63,459 nucleotides of DNA from JBCCMQ01 sp039179985 (GTDB taxonomy: Bacteria > Pseudomonadota > Alphaproteobacteria > Rhodobacterales > Rhodobacteraceae). This document shows positions 34,841 through 44,776 of the stretch, piece after piece (within the stretch, counting starts at the first letter, position 1; each line of letters begins with the position of its first letter). The translations under genes and the position numbers were made by a program. The notes beneath the pieces were generated by a model. The model was not told where the DNA came from. It was given only the letters and a program-made list of their open reading frames with translations, and made no database searches. The stretch is taken from NCBI GenBank assembly GCA_039179985.1, contig JBCDED010000011.1:1-63459 (forward strand), written 5' to 3'.

Positions 34841-36244
34841 ATGACCACTTCCGACGATACCGCAAAGGCCAATCAGATGTGGGGCGGGCGTTTTGCCAGC
34901 GGACCGGACGCCATCATGGAGGCCATCAATGCCTCGATCGGCTTCGACCGCAGGTTACACGCCCAGGACATCGCAGGCTCGCGGGCCCATGCGGCCATGC
35001 TGGCAGCTGCGGGCATCATCACAGATACCGATGCGGCGGCCATTCGGGAAGGGCTGCTCACGGTCTTGTCAGAGATCGAGGCGGGCGAGTTTGACTTCAA
35101 ACCGGCGCTTGAAGACATCCACATGAATGTCGAGGCGCGGTTGAAGGACCTGATTGGCGAACCAGCCGGACGGCTGCACACAGGCCGGTCGCGAAACGAT
35201 CAGGTGGCGACCGATTTCCGGCTCTGGGTGCGCGACCAGGCCGATGCAGCGCAGGAAGGGCTGGTCGCTCTCATTAAGGCGCTTCTCGATCAGGCCGAGG
35301 TTGGGGCCGATTGGGTCATGCCGGGCTTCACGCATCTGCAATCGGCGCAACCAGTCACATGGGGCCACCATATGATGGCCTATGTCGAGATGTTCGGCCG
35401 CGATCTCAGCCGGTTTGCAGACGCCCGCAGGCGCATGAACGAAAGCCCCTTGGGCGCGGCAGCCCTGGCCGGCACATCCTTTCCCATTGACCGTGACATG
35501 ACCGCGAAGGCGCTTGGTTTCGACCGGCCCGCGGCCAATTCACTGGATGCCGTGGCGGACCGAGACTTCGCGATGGAGTTCCTGTCTGCCGGGTCGATCA
35601 CGGCTGTTCACCTCAGCCGCTTTGCCGAGGAACTGGTGATCTGGTCCTCGGCGCAGTTCCGCTTCGTGCGCCTGTCCGACCGGTTTTCGACCGGCTCGTC
35701 GATCATGCCGCAAAAGCGCAACCCAGATGCCGCGGAACTGATCCGCGCCAAGATTGGCCGCATCCTGGGGGCGCAGGTGGCGCTGTTCACCGTCATGAAA
35801 GGTCTGCCGCTGACCTATTCAAAGGATATGCAGGAAGACAAGGAACCGGTCTTCGACGCCGCCGACAGCCTGGCCCTTTCGCTGGCGGCGATGACAGGCA
35901 TGGTTTCGGATATGACCGCCAATACAGAGGCTCTTCGCGCCGCGGCGGGGGCCGGTTTCTCCACCGCCACCGATCTGGCCGACTGGCTTGTGCGCCGTCT
36001 GGGGCTGCCGTTCCGCGAGGCGCACCATATCACCGGGTCGCTGGTGGCGGCGGCGGAAACGCGCGGGTGCGATTTGCCGGATCTTTCGCTTGCCGAGATG
36101 CAGACCGCACACGCAGGCATCACCGATGAGGTTTATGCCGTTCTTGGCGTGGACAATTCGGTTGCCAGCCGTACCTCCTATGGCGGGACTGCGCCGGTTC
36201 GCGTGCGCGAACAGATTGCCGCCTGGCGCGAGAAACTTGGATGA
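34841..36244 (+). CDS. argH: argininosuccinate lyase
   Basis: Last enzyme of arginine synthesis, splitting argininosuccinate to arginine and fumarate. The 467-residue product has MWGGRFASGPDAIMEA (about 13-28), HTGRSRNDQVATDFRLW (near 113-129), the flexible catalytic loop GSSIMPQKRNPD and standard family length. The 3' end is followed 9 bases later by a small lipoprotein gene, a common arrangement beside argH/lysA in alphaproteobacteria. Confidence 0.97.
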   Translation: MTTSDDTAKANQMWGGRFASGPDAIMEAINASIGFDRRLHAQDIAGSRAHAAMLAAAGIITDTDAAAIREGLLTVLSEIEAGEFDFKPALEDIHMNVEARLKDLIGEPAGRLHTGRSRNDQVATDFRLWVRDQADAAQEGLVALIKALLDQAEVGADWVMPGFTHLQSAQPVTWGHHMMAYVEMFGRDLSRFADARRRMNESPLGAAALAGTSFPIDRDMTAKALGFDRPAANSLDAVADRDFAMEFLSAGSITAVHLSRFAEELVIWSSAQFRFVRLSDRFSTGSSIMPQKRNPDAAELIRAKIGRILGAQVALFTVMKGLPLTYSKDMQEDKEPVFDAADSLALSLAAMTGMVSDMTANTEALRAAAGAGFSTATDLADWLVRRLGLPFREAHHITGSLVAAAETRGCDLPDLSLAEMQTAHAGITDEVYAVLGVDNSVASRTSYGGTAPVRVREQIAAWREKLG

Positions 36245-36253
36245 CGTGACATC

Positions 36254-36391
36254 GTGAAACGCGTTTTTTGCCTTTTGCTTTTTGCTCTCGCCGCTTGCGG
36301 CGTCGATGGCCCGCCTCTGCCGCCCGAGGGCGCAGTGCCCGAGGTGCAGGCCAGCGGCATTGGCCTCGTCCCCGAAAACGCGGAGTTCTGA
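36254..36391 (+). CDS. 45-residue lipoprotein (LptM-like type)
   Basis: The product is a signal peptide with lipobox LAAC (Cys15), then a short Pro/Glu-rich tail ending ENAEF. The GTG start is at 36254, and no other start fits. Small lipoproteins of this shape sit between argH and lysA in many alphaproteobacteria; in enterobacteria the related LptM assists LptD assembly. The role here is inferred from position and form. It ends 3 bases before the DUF2834 gene. Confidence 0.78.
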   Translation: MKRVFCLLLFALAACGVDGPPLPPEGAVPEVQASGIGLVPENAEF

Positions 36392-36394
36392 ACC

Positions 36395-36712
36395 ATGTCG
36401 CCATTGCGCATGCTCTACCTCGCCCTCGCGGTCTGGGGCACCATCCACCCGATGAGCTATTTCATAACCTGGTTCAACGAGAACGGTTATTCTCTGTCCG
36501 GAATGATCGACGCCTGGCATGTCAACGCCGCCACCAGTGGACTTGTGTGGGATCTGACCGTGACGGCGGTTGCCCTGACGGTGTGGATCATTGCCGAAGT
36601 TTACCAGCGCAAAAACTGGCTGGCTTTGATCGCCATCCCGGCAACCTTCTGCATCGGCGTCAGCTGCGGCTTGCCGCTTTATCTGTTTCTCCGGACCCGT
36701 CCGGTCACCTGA
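36395..36712 (+). CDS. DUF2834 small membrane protein
   Basis: The 105-residue product has three hydrophobic segments (about 5-24, 48-68 and 76-100). The start MSPLRMLYLALAVWGTIHPM and central DLTVTAVALTVWIIAE match DUF2834. Function unknown. It is probably the last gene of the argH transcript. Confidence 0.83.
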   Translation: MSPLRMLYLALAVWGTIHPMSYFITWFNENGYSLSGMIDAWHVNAATSGLVWDLTVTAVALTVWIIAEVYQRKNWLALIAIPATFCIGVSCGLPLYLFLRTRPVT

Positions 36713-36839
36713 AGGCCTGTCGTTTGAGAGGGCGCGGCCTATGGCCTCACACGGTCTCAAAACGCCGTGCCCGGCGGTGTAGCTTGGCAAACGGGTCCCC
36801 ATCTGGGTGGAGCGGCGGCGACGCAATCCCCCCTCGGGC

Positions 36840-36875
36840 GCAACGCCGCTAAGGCGAAAGAGTGCCTCGCGTTGC
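36840..36875. other. isolated two-part stem-loop in the gap between DUF2834 and MFS genes
   Basis: GCAACGC (36840-36846) pairs with GCGTTGC (36869-36875), enclosing an inner AGGC/GCCT stem (36852-36855 with 36864-36867). It lies in a 209-base gap that holds no gene. There is no T tract, so it is not an intrinsic terminator. An integron attC core was considered and rejected. Confidence 0.4.
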
Positions 36876-36921
36876 CGTCGCACAAATAAGCGAGGTCCCG
36901 GTCGAACGGCAGCCTTGCTCT

Positions 36922-38070
36922 TCAGGTCGCCCTGGCCCGAGCGCCCATGCGCCGCGCCAGATAGGCGAGCGACAGGAACCCCACAACATAGATGCCCGTG
37001 GTTGCGGACAGCATGCCGCCGAAGCCGGATGCGCCGAGAATAGCAAACAAGGCGGGAGTTCCGACGAGGTTCCCGAGGTTGCCTGTCTGCGCCATGAACC
37101 CGTAACCCAGTGTCCGGCGCGAGAGGGATCCGTTCAGCTCTGCCACCGCGGCAAAGCTGCCCCCCTGGATCATCCCGAGGATCGCAAAGAGCATCACGCC
37201 CAGCATCCCGAGCGTCATGGCCGAACCCAATGGCGTCGCCAGCACCGCAAAGAAGAACCCCAGAAGAACGACGCTGGTGGCACTGAGCCGCGTGAGAACA
37301 AGCGGCACGATCAGTAGGCTGACACCGATCCCGATCAGCGACAGCATCGCTGTCATCGGCGCCCTGACACCGCCGGGCATCTGTGAGGGCAGGATGGTCA
37401 AAAGTGCAAGAAACGTGAACGTATAGAAAAGCCATCCCACGCCCGGCCAAATGATCCTGACATCCCGGTAAAAGGCGAGAGGCGTTGTTGCCCGCGTCTC
37501 TGCGACCCCGGAGACCGCCGCCGGACGTGGGAGAAACACCTGGCAAGGCAGGGCAATCGCGAGCAGGCACAAGCCATGGATCTGGAAAAGCGCTCCGGCG
37601 CCGAATTCTTCGGCAAGGGGAATGCCGAACCAGGCAAATAGAGCGAAGGACACGCCGAAAAACGTGCTCCACAGCGCCATAACCTGCCCGCGCCACCTGT
37701 CCGAACTGAGTTGCGCCATGAGCGCCGGCGCGGTCACCACGAGCCCCAGATGCGTCACGCCTTCAAGGACGCGGGAAAGCGCCATAACCCCAAAGGCAGG
37801 ATGGGTTGATTGCCAAACCGAGAGGCCGCCCGCCGCGCAGAGCGACACGACCAGCACGCGTTTCTGGCCCATACGGTTCGCGAAAGACCCGGCATAGCCG
37901 CCAAAGATGGCACCGACGATGCTGACAACGGTCAGAAGCCAAGCGATCTGTTCCCTTTGTTCCGGATAAAGCGCGCGCATTTCGGGAAGCAGAACCGAGA
38001 CCTTGGCAAATTGCCCGCCTGCCAAAAGGCCCGTGACCCAAAGAAGGAGGATAAGAAAGGCGGCACGCAT
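36922..38070 (-). CDS. MFS transporter
   Basis: The 382-residue, 12-helix-type major facilitator has the GSFANRMGQKRVLVV loop between TM2 and TM3 (about 61-75), and a second-half repeat near LSATSVVLLGFF. Resembles sugar-efflux or drug-type permeases; the substrate is unknown. It is on the minus strand with the ugp genes upstream (76-base gap), possibly a later addition to that transcript. Confidence 0.85.
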   Translation of the reverse strand: MRAAFLILLLWVTGLLAGGQFAKVSVLLPEMRALYPEQREQIAWLLTVVSIVGAIFGGYAGSFANRMGQKRVLVVSLCAAGGLSVWQSTHPAFGVMALSRVLEGVTHLGLVVTAPALMAQLSSDRWRGQVMALWSTFFGVSFALFAWFGIPLAEEFGAGALFQIHGLCLLAIALPCQVFLPRPAAVSGVAETRATTPLAFYRDVRIIWPGVGWLFYTFTFLALLTILPSQMPGGVRAPMTAMLSLIGIGVSLLIVPLVLTRLSATSVVLLGFFFAVLATPLGSAMTLGMLGVMLFAILGMIQGGSFAAVAELNGSLSRRTLGYGFMAQTGNLGNLVGTPALFAILGASGFGGMLSATTGIYVVGFLSLAYLARRMGARARAT

Positions 38071-38146
38071 GGCCGCACCCTAGGAAGGAACCCACGCGAA
38101 ACCCATGGCTAAATGTCGGCGACGGTCGTTTCGGCAATCCCGTGGA

Positions 38147-38992
38147 CTAGCTGGCGCGGCTTTGCGGCGAGGGCTCAAAGGGCCGCGGGTTGTCCGAAAG
38201 GCTCAGGTAACTCGCAAGCGCCCCGGCCCGGTCGGTCATGATCGCGCCAATTCCGGCGCTGATCAGCGCCCCCCAGGTTCTGTCGGGCTGCGTGGCGGCA
38301 ACGCTGTCGCGAATACCTGCGGAGGGCACCGCGTCGAGCGTGTAGGTCCAGAGCGTGATCCCGGCCGCGCGGGCGTGCGGCCGGGCCTCGGCAAAGACCG
38401 CCAGCCGGTCGGCATAGACCTCGGCCACAGCGACATCGGCGGAAGCAAGTAAGGCGATCTGCCGTTCGGTCTGGCCGGGCTCCAGGCGCAGCTTCGGCAT
38501 CACCATCACACCAGTCGTGGCTTCCATCGCCTGCAGCCGGTCAACGGCCTCTTTCGTTTCAGCGTCGATCTTCACCGAACACCGCTCGCGCCAGGGGCCA
38601 GCCGCCACACAGGCCGCCACACGCTCAACCTCGCCAGGGTCCTTGACGTCGAGATCAAAGTGCAGGGCGCCCGCGGCGCAATCAAGCGCCTGTTCAAGGG
38701 ACGGGAGCCGCTCTGCCGACATCTGCGCATCGGGCCCGCCCAAACCTGCGCGCAGCGGCAATCCGCAAGCCTGTTCCAGCGTCAGTTCGCGGGCCGGGAC
38801 GGACAATCCTGTTGTGCGCTCCAGGTTCGCGTCGTGAATGAGCATGGGCAGCCCGTCCGAGGAAAGCCGCACGTCCACTTCGACATGCGCGAGCCCCGCC
38901 GAAACCGTGCCGGTGATGGCAGGCAGGCTGTTCTCCGGCGTCTCGTGGTCCCATAGACCCCGGTGCACTACGATCAGCGGGTGGTTAGCCAT
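38147..38992 (-). CDS. ugpQ: glycerophosphodiester phosphodiesterase
   Basis: It hydrolyses glycerophosphodiesters to glycerol-3-phosphate and an alcohol. The 281-residue product has the catalytic VVHRGLWDHETPENS (8-22) and VEVDVRLSSDGLPMLIHDANLE pattern broken into metal-binding EVDV and IHD. The start is uncertain: ATG 38992 puts the HRG motif about ten residues in, while a GTG at 39034 just after the ugpC stop would add 14. It is cytoplasmic, as there is no signal peptide. The last gene of the ugp set, which the transporter supplies. Confidence 0.9.
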   Translation of the reverse strand: MANHPLIVVHRGLWDHETPENSLPAITGTVSAGLAHVEVDVRLSSDGLPMLIHDANLERTTGLSVPARELTLEQACGLPLRAGLGGPDAQMSAERLPSLEQALDCAAGALHFDLDVKDPGEVERVAACVAAGPWRERCSVKIDAETKEAVDRLQAMEATTGVMVMPKLRLEPGQTERQIALLASADVAVAEVYADRLAVFAEARPHARAAGITLWTYTLDAVPSAGIRDSVAATQPDRTWGALISAGIGAIMTDRAGALASYLSLSDNPRPFEPSPQSRAS

Positions 38993-39037
38993 TTCCCGGA
39001 AATACGCCTTGAGAGGGATTTCCCGGGCGCCCACCTG

Positions 39038-40074
<1,037 letters not shown>

Positions 40075-40078
<4 letters not shown>

Positions 40079-40992
40079 TTTTCCTGCTCCACCAGCCCTT
40101 TGATGAACATGCGCTGGAAGATGATGATCACCAGCGCCGGCGGCAGCATCGCAAGGACCGCCATGGCAAGGGCTTCGTTGTAGTCGGGGATATTGGATCC
40201 GATATAGGTCTGCATGACCTGCCGGATGCCGCGCACGAGGGTGTAGAGCGTCTCTTCCGTCGTCATCAGTGTGGGCCAGAGGTACTGGTTCCAGCCCACG
40301 ACGAACATGATGATAAAGATTGCCGCCATCATGGTGCGCGAAAGTGGCACGAGAATATCCCAGAAAAACTGGACGGGGCCCGCGCCGTCGATTCGCGCCG
40401 CCTCCACCAGTTCATCCGGCACCGATTTGAAGAACTGCCGGAAGAAGAACGTGCCTGTGGCCGAGGCGATAAGGGGCAAGATCAAACCTGTATAGGTGTT
40501 GAGCATGCCTAAGGATTGCACAACCTCGTAAGACGGCAGGATGCGGACTTCGAGCGGCAGGAGAAGTGTTGAGAAAATGACCCAGAAGCAAAAGGTCGCC
40601 AGCGGGAAGCGGAAGTAGACAATGGCATAGGCCGCCAGCATCGAGACCACGATCTTTCCGATCGCGAACCCGAGCCCGAGGATCAGCGAGTTCTGGGTCA
40701 TCAAAAGGCCCGTTACTTCTTCTGAGAAGCCTCCCTTTTTGGTCAGAACCGTCCAGTAGGTTTCCTGAAAGTTGCCACCCCAACCCACCTGCATGCCGTG
40801 CCGGTGAATGACCTCGGGCTGGTAGGTCGAAGTCATGAAGGCCACGAAAAGCGGCGCCATCATCAGGAACACGCCAAACAGCAGGACCGCATGGTCGTAG
40901 TAGCGCACCCTGCCAAAGGTGGACCGGCGGGGTTTCTCCGCCGTGGCCGTCCGGTCGGCGGCGGTGGAAAGGTCGATTTCCTGCGTTGTCAT
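40075..40992 (-). CDS. ugpE: glycerol-3-phosphate ABC transporter permease UgpE
   Basis: The 305-residue inner-membrane permease has about six helices and the EAA loop EAARIDGAGPVQFFWDILVPLS (residues near 195-216) that contacts the ATPase. It is longer at the N-terminus by about 20 polar residues than typical UgpE. The 9-base gap from ugpA suggests one transcript. Confidence 0.92.
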
Positions 40993-41001
40993 CGCTCTGC
41001 C

Positions 41002-41883
41002 TCACCCATAGTGGACCCGCCTCTCGATCAATCGGAATTGCACAACCGTCAGCGCCAGCACGCAGATCATCAGGATCACGGACTGCGCCGCCGAGCCCCC
41101 CACGTCGAGGCCACGGAAGCCGTCCTGGAAGACCTTGTAGACCAGCGTGACCGGGTTATTGCCCGGCTCACCCTTCACCATCAGGTCGATAACCCCGAAG
41201 GTCTCGAAGAAGGCGTAGGTGATGTTCAGGATCAGAAGGAAGAAGGATGTCGGCGCCAGTAGCGGGAAAGTGATCGTCCAGAACCGCCGCATCTCGGACC
41301 GGCAATCGATGGCTGCCGCCTCTTTCACCGAAGAGGGGATCGACTGGAGACCGGAAAGAAAAAAGATGAAGTTATAAGGGATCTGCTTCCACGTGGCGAC
41401 AGTGGTCATGGCAAAGGCAGTGTCGAAGTAGGACACCCCCACCTGCAGTTCCCAGCCAAAAAAGGCAGCGAATTTCACGAGCGGGCCGATGTGCTGGTCA
41501 AAGAGCATGATGCCGATCAGGCCCGCGACGGGCGGCGCGATGGCGTAAACCCACATCAAGAGCGTCTTGTAGGCGCTCTTGCCGCGCAGAACCCGGTCGG
41601 CGGAAACCGCGAGCATCAAGCCAATTGCAAGCGACAGAAAGGCCACGAAGAAGGTGAACCAGAAGGTAAAGATCGCCGTGCGCTGGTAGTCCGAGCGCGT
41701 GACGGCGTCAGTGTAGTTCTCAAAGCCAACGAAGGTGGCGTTGCCGAAGAAGGGGTCGAGGATGAAAAAGGAGGACCAGATTGCCTCGGCGGCGGGCCAG
41801 AGGAAGAAAACCGCAATGATCGCCATCTGCGGAAAGAGAAGCAGGTAGGGCAGCGTCGGATTGGTGAAGACCGATTTCTTCAT
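41002..41883 (-). CDS. ugpA: glycerol-3-phosphate ABC transporter permease UgpA
   Basis: The 293-residue permease with the family N-terminus (LPYLLLFPQMAIIAVFFLWP) and EAA loop EAAAIDCRSEMRRFWTITFP. It forms the channel with UgpE. A terminator-like hairpin separates it from ugpB. Confidence 0.93.
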   Translation of the reverse strand: MKKSVFTNPTLPYLLLFPQMAIIAVFFLWPAAEAIWSSFFILDPFFGNATFVGFENYTDAVTRSDYQRTAIFTFWFTFFVAFLSLAIGLMLAVSADRVLRGKSAYKTLLMWVYAIAPPVAGLIGIMLFDQHIGPLVKFAAFFGWELQVGVSYFDTAFAMTTVATWKQIPYNFIFFLSGLQSIPSSVKEAAAIDCRSEMRRFWTITFPLLAPTSFFLLILNITYAFFETFGVIDLMVKGEPGNNPVTLVYKVFQDGFRGLDVGGSAAQSVILMICVLALTVVQFRLIERRVHYG

Positions 41884-41901
41884 TCTTGGTTCCCCGGGAA
41901 C

Positions 41902-41934
41902 AAAAAAGACCGAGGGCGCAAAATGCGCCCCCGG
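41902..41934 (-). terminator. attenuator-type terminator between ugpB and ugpA
   Basis: On the minus strand an 11-bp stem (41934-41924 with 41920-41910, one G-U pair) with a 3-base loop is followed by TCTTTTTT. It lies 16 bases after the ugpB stop and 19 bases before the ugpA start, so most transcripts probably end after the binding-protein gene. Confidence 0.8.
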
Positions 41935-41949
41935 CCGGATGTCAGGGCG

Positions 41950-43248
41950 TTAGCCAGAAGTCTTGGCGAAACGCTCGAGAAGCTGGTTCGATTCTCTTTC
42001 GATCACTTCGAAAGCTTCGTCGACCGTGGCTTCACCGGCCATGATGCGACCGTACTCGCGGTTCATGACGTCGCGGATCTGTACGTAAAAGCCCAGGCGG
42101 TAGCCTTTGGTCCAGTCGCCGCCGGGAAGGCTGAGCTGCTGGATGCCGATTTCGGCCTGCGGAGTTTCTTCGTACCAGCCTTCGCTTTTGGCAAGGTCAT
42201 AGGCCGCGGTGGTGATCGGCACGTAGCCGGTTTCCTGATGCCAGAAGAACTGCATCTCGGGCGAGGACAGGAAGTTGAAGAATTCGGCGGTAGCCTTTTC
42301 TTCATCCGATTCGTGGCCGGTCAGGGCCCAGAGCGCGGCGCCACCGATGAAGGTGTTGGTCGGTTCGGAGGTCACAGCTTCCCAGTAGGGCAGGTAGGTG
42401 GCCGAGAAGTCAAAGTCGGCCGACTGCTTGAGACCGCCGAAAGAGGCCGAAGAACCCATCCACATGGCGACTTCCTGGTTCTCAAACGGCGCCTGATTGT
42501 CGGACCAGCCGGCACCGTAGTAGCCGAAGAGACCGGCATCGACCCAGTCCTTAACGGCGGTGAAGTGGGCCTTGATGGCGTCGTTGTTGATCAGGATTTC
42601 AGGTGTGCCTTCACCGTAGCCGTTGTTTTCGGTGGCGAATTGCAGGTTGTGACGCGAGAAGAAATTCTCGGTGAAGATCCAGGGCAGATGCGACTGAGCA
42701 GCCGGGACATAGCCAGCTTCTTTGAGCGCGGGTGCGGTGACTTCAGCGAACTCTTCCCAGGTCTTCGGAGGCGTTACCCCAGCTTGTTCCAGGGCTTCGA
42801 CGTTGTAGTAAAGGATCGGCGTGGATGAGTTGAAGGGCATGCCAACCATCTTGCCGCTGTCGTCAGCGTAGAAGTAGCGGACGCCCGAGATGTAGTCGTT
42901 GATGTCGAAGGGAACATCGTTTGCCTTCAGAAGGTCTTCCACCGGAACAACGGCACCGTCGGCACCCATCAGCGTGGCTGCGCCAGCTTCGAACACCTGG
43001 ACGATGTTTGGCTGCTCGCCTGCGCGGAAGGCAGCGATTGTGGCGGTCAGGGTTTCTTCGTAGTTGCCCTTGTAGACGGGCGTGATCACGTAATCCGACT
43101 GGGATTCGTTGAATCGCTTGGCGATTTCGTTGACGGCTTCACCGAGGGCACCGCCCATGGCGTGCCACCACGTGATTTCAGTCTGAGCAGAAGCGGAACC
43201 GGCCACGAAAGCGGCGCCAGCTGCGGCCAGAAGGGTCTTCCGGAACAT
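41950..43248 (-). CDS. ugpB: glycerol-3-phosphate ABC transporter substrate-binding protein
   Basis: The 432-residue product has a signal peptide (MFRKTLLAAAGAAFVAGSASA) and UgpB segments TEITWWHAMGG (22-32), MPFNSSTPILYYN and FIGGAALWALTGHES. It binds glycerol-3-phosphate or glycerophosphodiesters in the periplasm. ATG 43248 follows GGGGAGA. The proximal gene, with a strong hairpin after it, as expected for a highly expressed binding protein. Confidence 0.94.
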   Translation of the reverse strand: MFRKTLLAAAGAAFVAGSASAQTEITWWHAMGGALGEAVNEIAKRFNESQSDYVITPVYKGNYEETLTATIAAFRAGEQPNIVQVFEAGAATLMGADGAVVPVEDLLKANDVPFDINDYISGVRYFYADDSGKMVGMPFNSSTPILYYNVEALEQAGVTPPKTWEEFAEVTAPALKEAGYVPAAQSHLPWIFTENFFSRHNLQFATENNGYGEGTPEILINNDAIKAHFTAVKDWVDAGLFGYYGAGWSDNQAPFENQEVAMWMGSSASFGGLKQSADFDFSATYLPYWEAVTSEPTNTFIGGAALWALTGHESDEEKATAEFFNFLSSPEMQFFWHQETGYVPITTAAYDLAKSEGWYEETPQAEIGIQQLSLPGGDWTKGYRLGFYVQIRDVMNREYGRIMAGEATVDEAFEVIERESNQLLERFAKTSG

Positions 43249-43338
43249 GCGTGTCTCCCCACGTATGAGTTTGAATGGCGCCCCGCTTAGGGGGAGTTCG
43301 TAACAATCGTGCAACACTGCTTGGTATTGCCGGTTTTA

Positions 43339-43356
43339 TTTGACCGCACAGTCAAA
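43339..43356. promoter_or_regulatory. TTTGAC-N6-GTCAAA dyad between ugpB and lysA
   Basis: Perfect 6-base arms with a 6-base spacer, 91 bases upstream of ugpB and 123 bases upstream of lysA, in a 230-base divergent gap that otherwise holds no gene. It does not resemble the PhoB box. Which gene it would control is unknown. Confidence 0.35.
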
Positions 43357-43478
43357 AACGGTGGGACACGCTGCAGCTTCGTGCAGCCCTGCCCGAGATT
43401 GCACCGACCGTGAGACCTGCTAAGACGCGGTCTGGCGCTATTGCGGCGCCGTACTGTCTGACCGGAACATCAAACGCC

Positions 43479-44744
43479 ATGGACCACTTCATCTATCGCG
43501 GCGGCGTCCTGCACGCCGAGGACGTGCCGCTCGCGGATATCGCGGCGGCGGTCGGTACGCCGGCCTATGTCTACTCCACGGCGACGTTTCAGCGGCACTA
43601 CGAGCTTTTCAGCGAGGCGCTGAGCGGGCTGGATCACCTGATCTGCTACGCCATGAAAGCCAATTCCAACCAGGCGATCCTGCGCCTGATGGCAGATCTG
43701 GGCGCAGGCATGGATGTGGTCTCGGGCGGTGAGTATGCGCGCGCCAAGGCCGCGGGGGTGCCAGGAAACCGGATTGTATTTTCCGGCGTTGGAAAGACCC
43801 GCGAAGAGATGCGTCAGGCGCTCGAAGGCGGCGTGCGGCAGTTCAACGTGGAAAGCGAGCCCGAACTGACGGCGCTGTCCGAGGTCGCCACGTCCCTCGG
43901 TGTCACGGTGCCGATCACCGTGCGCGTCAACCCTGACGTGGACGCCCGCACGCACGAGAAGATCTCCACGGGCAAATCCGAGAACAAGTTCGGCATCCCT
44001 ATTTCCCGGGCCAGCGAAGTCTATGCGATGGCGGCCCGACTTCCGGGCATCGAGGTCATCGGAATCGACGTTCATATCGGCAGCCAGCTGACCGAGCTTG
44101 AGCCCTTCGAACTGGCTTACCGCAAAGTTGCTGAACTGACCCGGACGCTTCGCAGCGAAGGCCATGACATCCGGCGTCTGGACCTCGGCGGGGGTCTCGG
44201 CATCCCTTACAGCCGTTCAAACGACGCGCCGCCGCTACCCATCGAATACGGCCAGCTGATCAAAACCTGTATCGGAGATCTGGGGGTGGAAGTGGAAATC
44301 GAACCGGGGCGCCTGATCGCGGGCAATGCGGGCATCCTGCTCAGCCAGGTGATTTATGACAAATCCGGCGACGGGCGCGATTTTCTTATCCTCGATGCGG
44401 CCATGAACGACCTCATCCGGCCTGCGATGTACGGAGCGTGGCACGATATCGTGCCCGTGACCGAGCCCGCACCCGGTGTGCCGCAGGCCGAATACGATAT
44501 CGTGGGGCCAGTGTGCGAAACCGGCGATACCTTCGCGCGCGCCCGCAGTCTTCCGCCCGTGGGACCGGGCGAGTTGGTGGCGTTCCGTTCGGCGGGTGCC
44601 TACGGCGCGGTTATGTCATCGGAGTACAATACCCGCCCGCTTATTCCCGAAGTTCTGGTGAAAGGTGATCAATTCGCGGTCATTCGCCCAAGACCTACCT
44701 TTGACGAGATCATTAATCGCGATACCATTCCTCCTTGGCTATGA
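43479..44744 (+). CDS. lysA: diaminopimelate decarboxylase
   Basis: PLP enzyme making L-lysine from meso-diaminopimelate. The 421-residue product has the PLP lysine in ICYAMKANSNQAIL (near 52-65), HIGSQ, DLGGGLGIPY, and the catalytic Cys in CETGDTFA. ATG 43479 gives the family start; an upstream in-frame extension is rejected. It is followed by the TIGR02302 gene. Confidence 0.96.
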   Translation: MDHFIYRGGVLHAEDVPLADIAAAVGTPAYVYSTATFQRHYELFSEALSGLDHLICYAMKANSNQAILRLMADLGAGMDVVSGGEYARAKAAGVPGNRIVFSGVGKTREEMRQALEGGVRQFNVESEPELTALSEVATSLGVTVPITVRVNPDVDARTHEKISTGKSENKFGIPISRASEVYAMAARLPGIEVIGIDVHIGSQLTELEPFELAYRKVAELTRTLRSEGHDIRRLDLGGGLGIPYSRSNDAPPLPIEYGQLIKTCIGDLGVEVEIEPGRLIAGNAGILLSQVIYDKSGDGRDFLILDAAMNDLIRPAMYGAWHDIVPVTEPAPGVPQAEYDIVGPVCETGDTFARARSLPPVGPGELVAFRSAGAYGAVMSSEYNTRPLIPEVLVKGDQFAVIRPRPTFDEIINRDTIPPWL

Positions 44745-44776
44745 TCGGCCACGCCAAATCGCGAAGGGAGATTCGT

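Noticed and set aside
36840..36875. Possible integron attC site
   Set aside because: The arms GCAACGC and GCGTTGC do not fit the RYYYAAC/GTTRRRY core, and no integrase or cassette array is near.
35819..37696. 625-codon minus-strand frame over argH and the MFS gene
   Set aside because: It crosses argH in antisense and the MFS gene in another frame; low-complexity Arg/Gly/Asp content.
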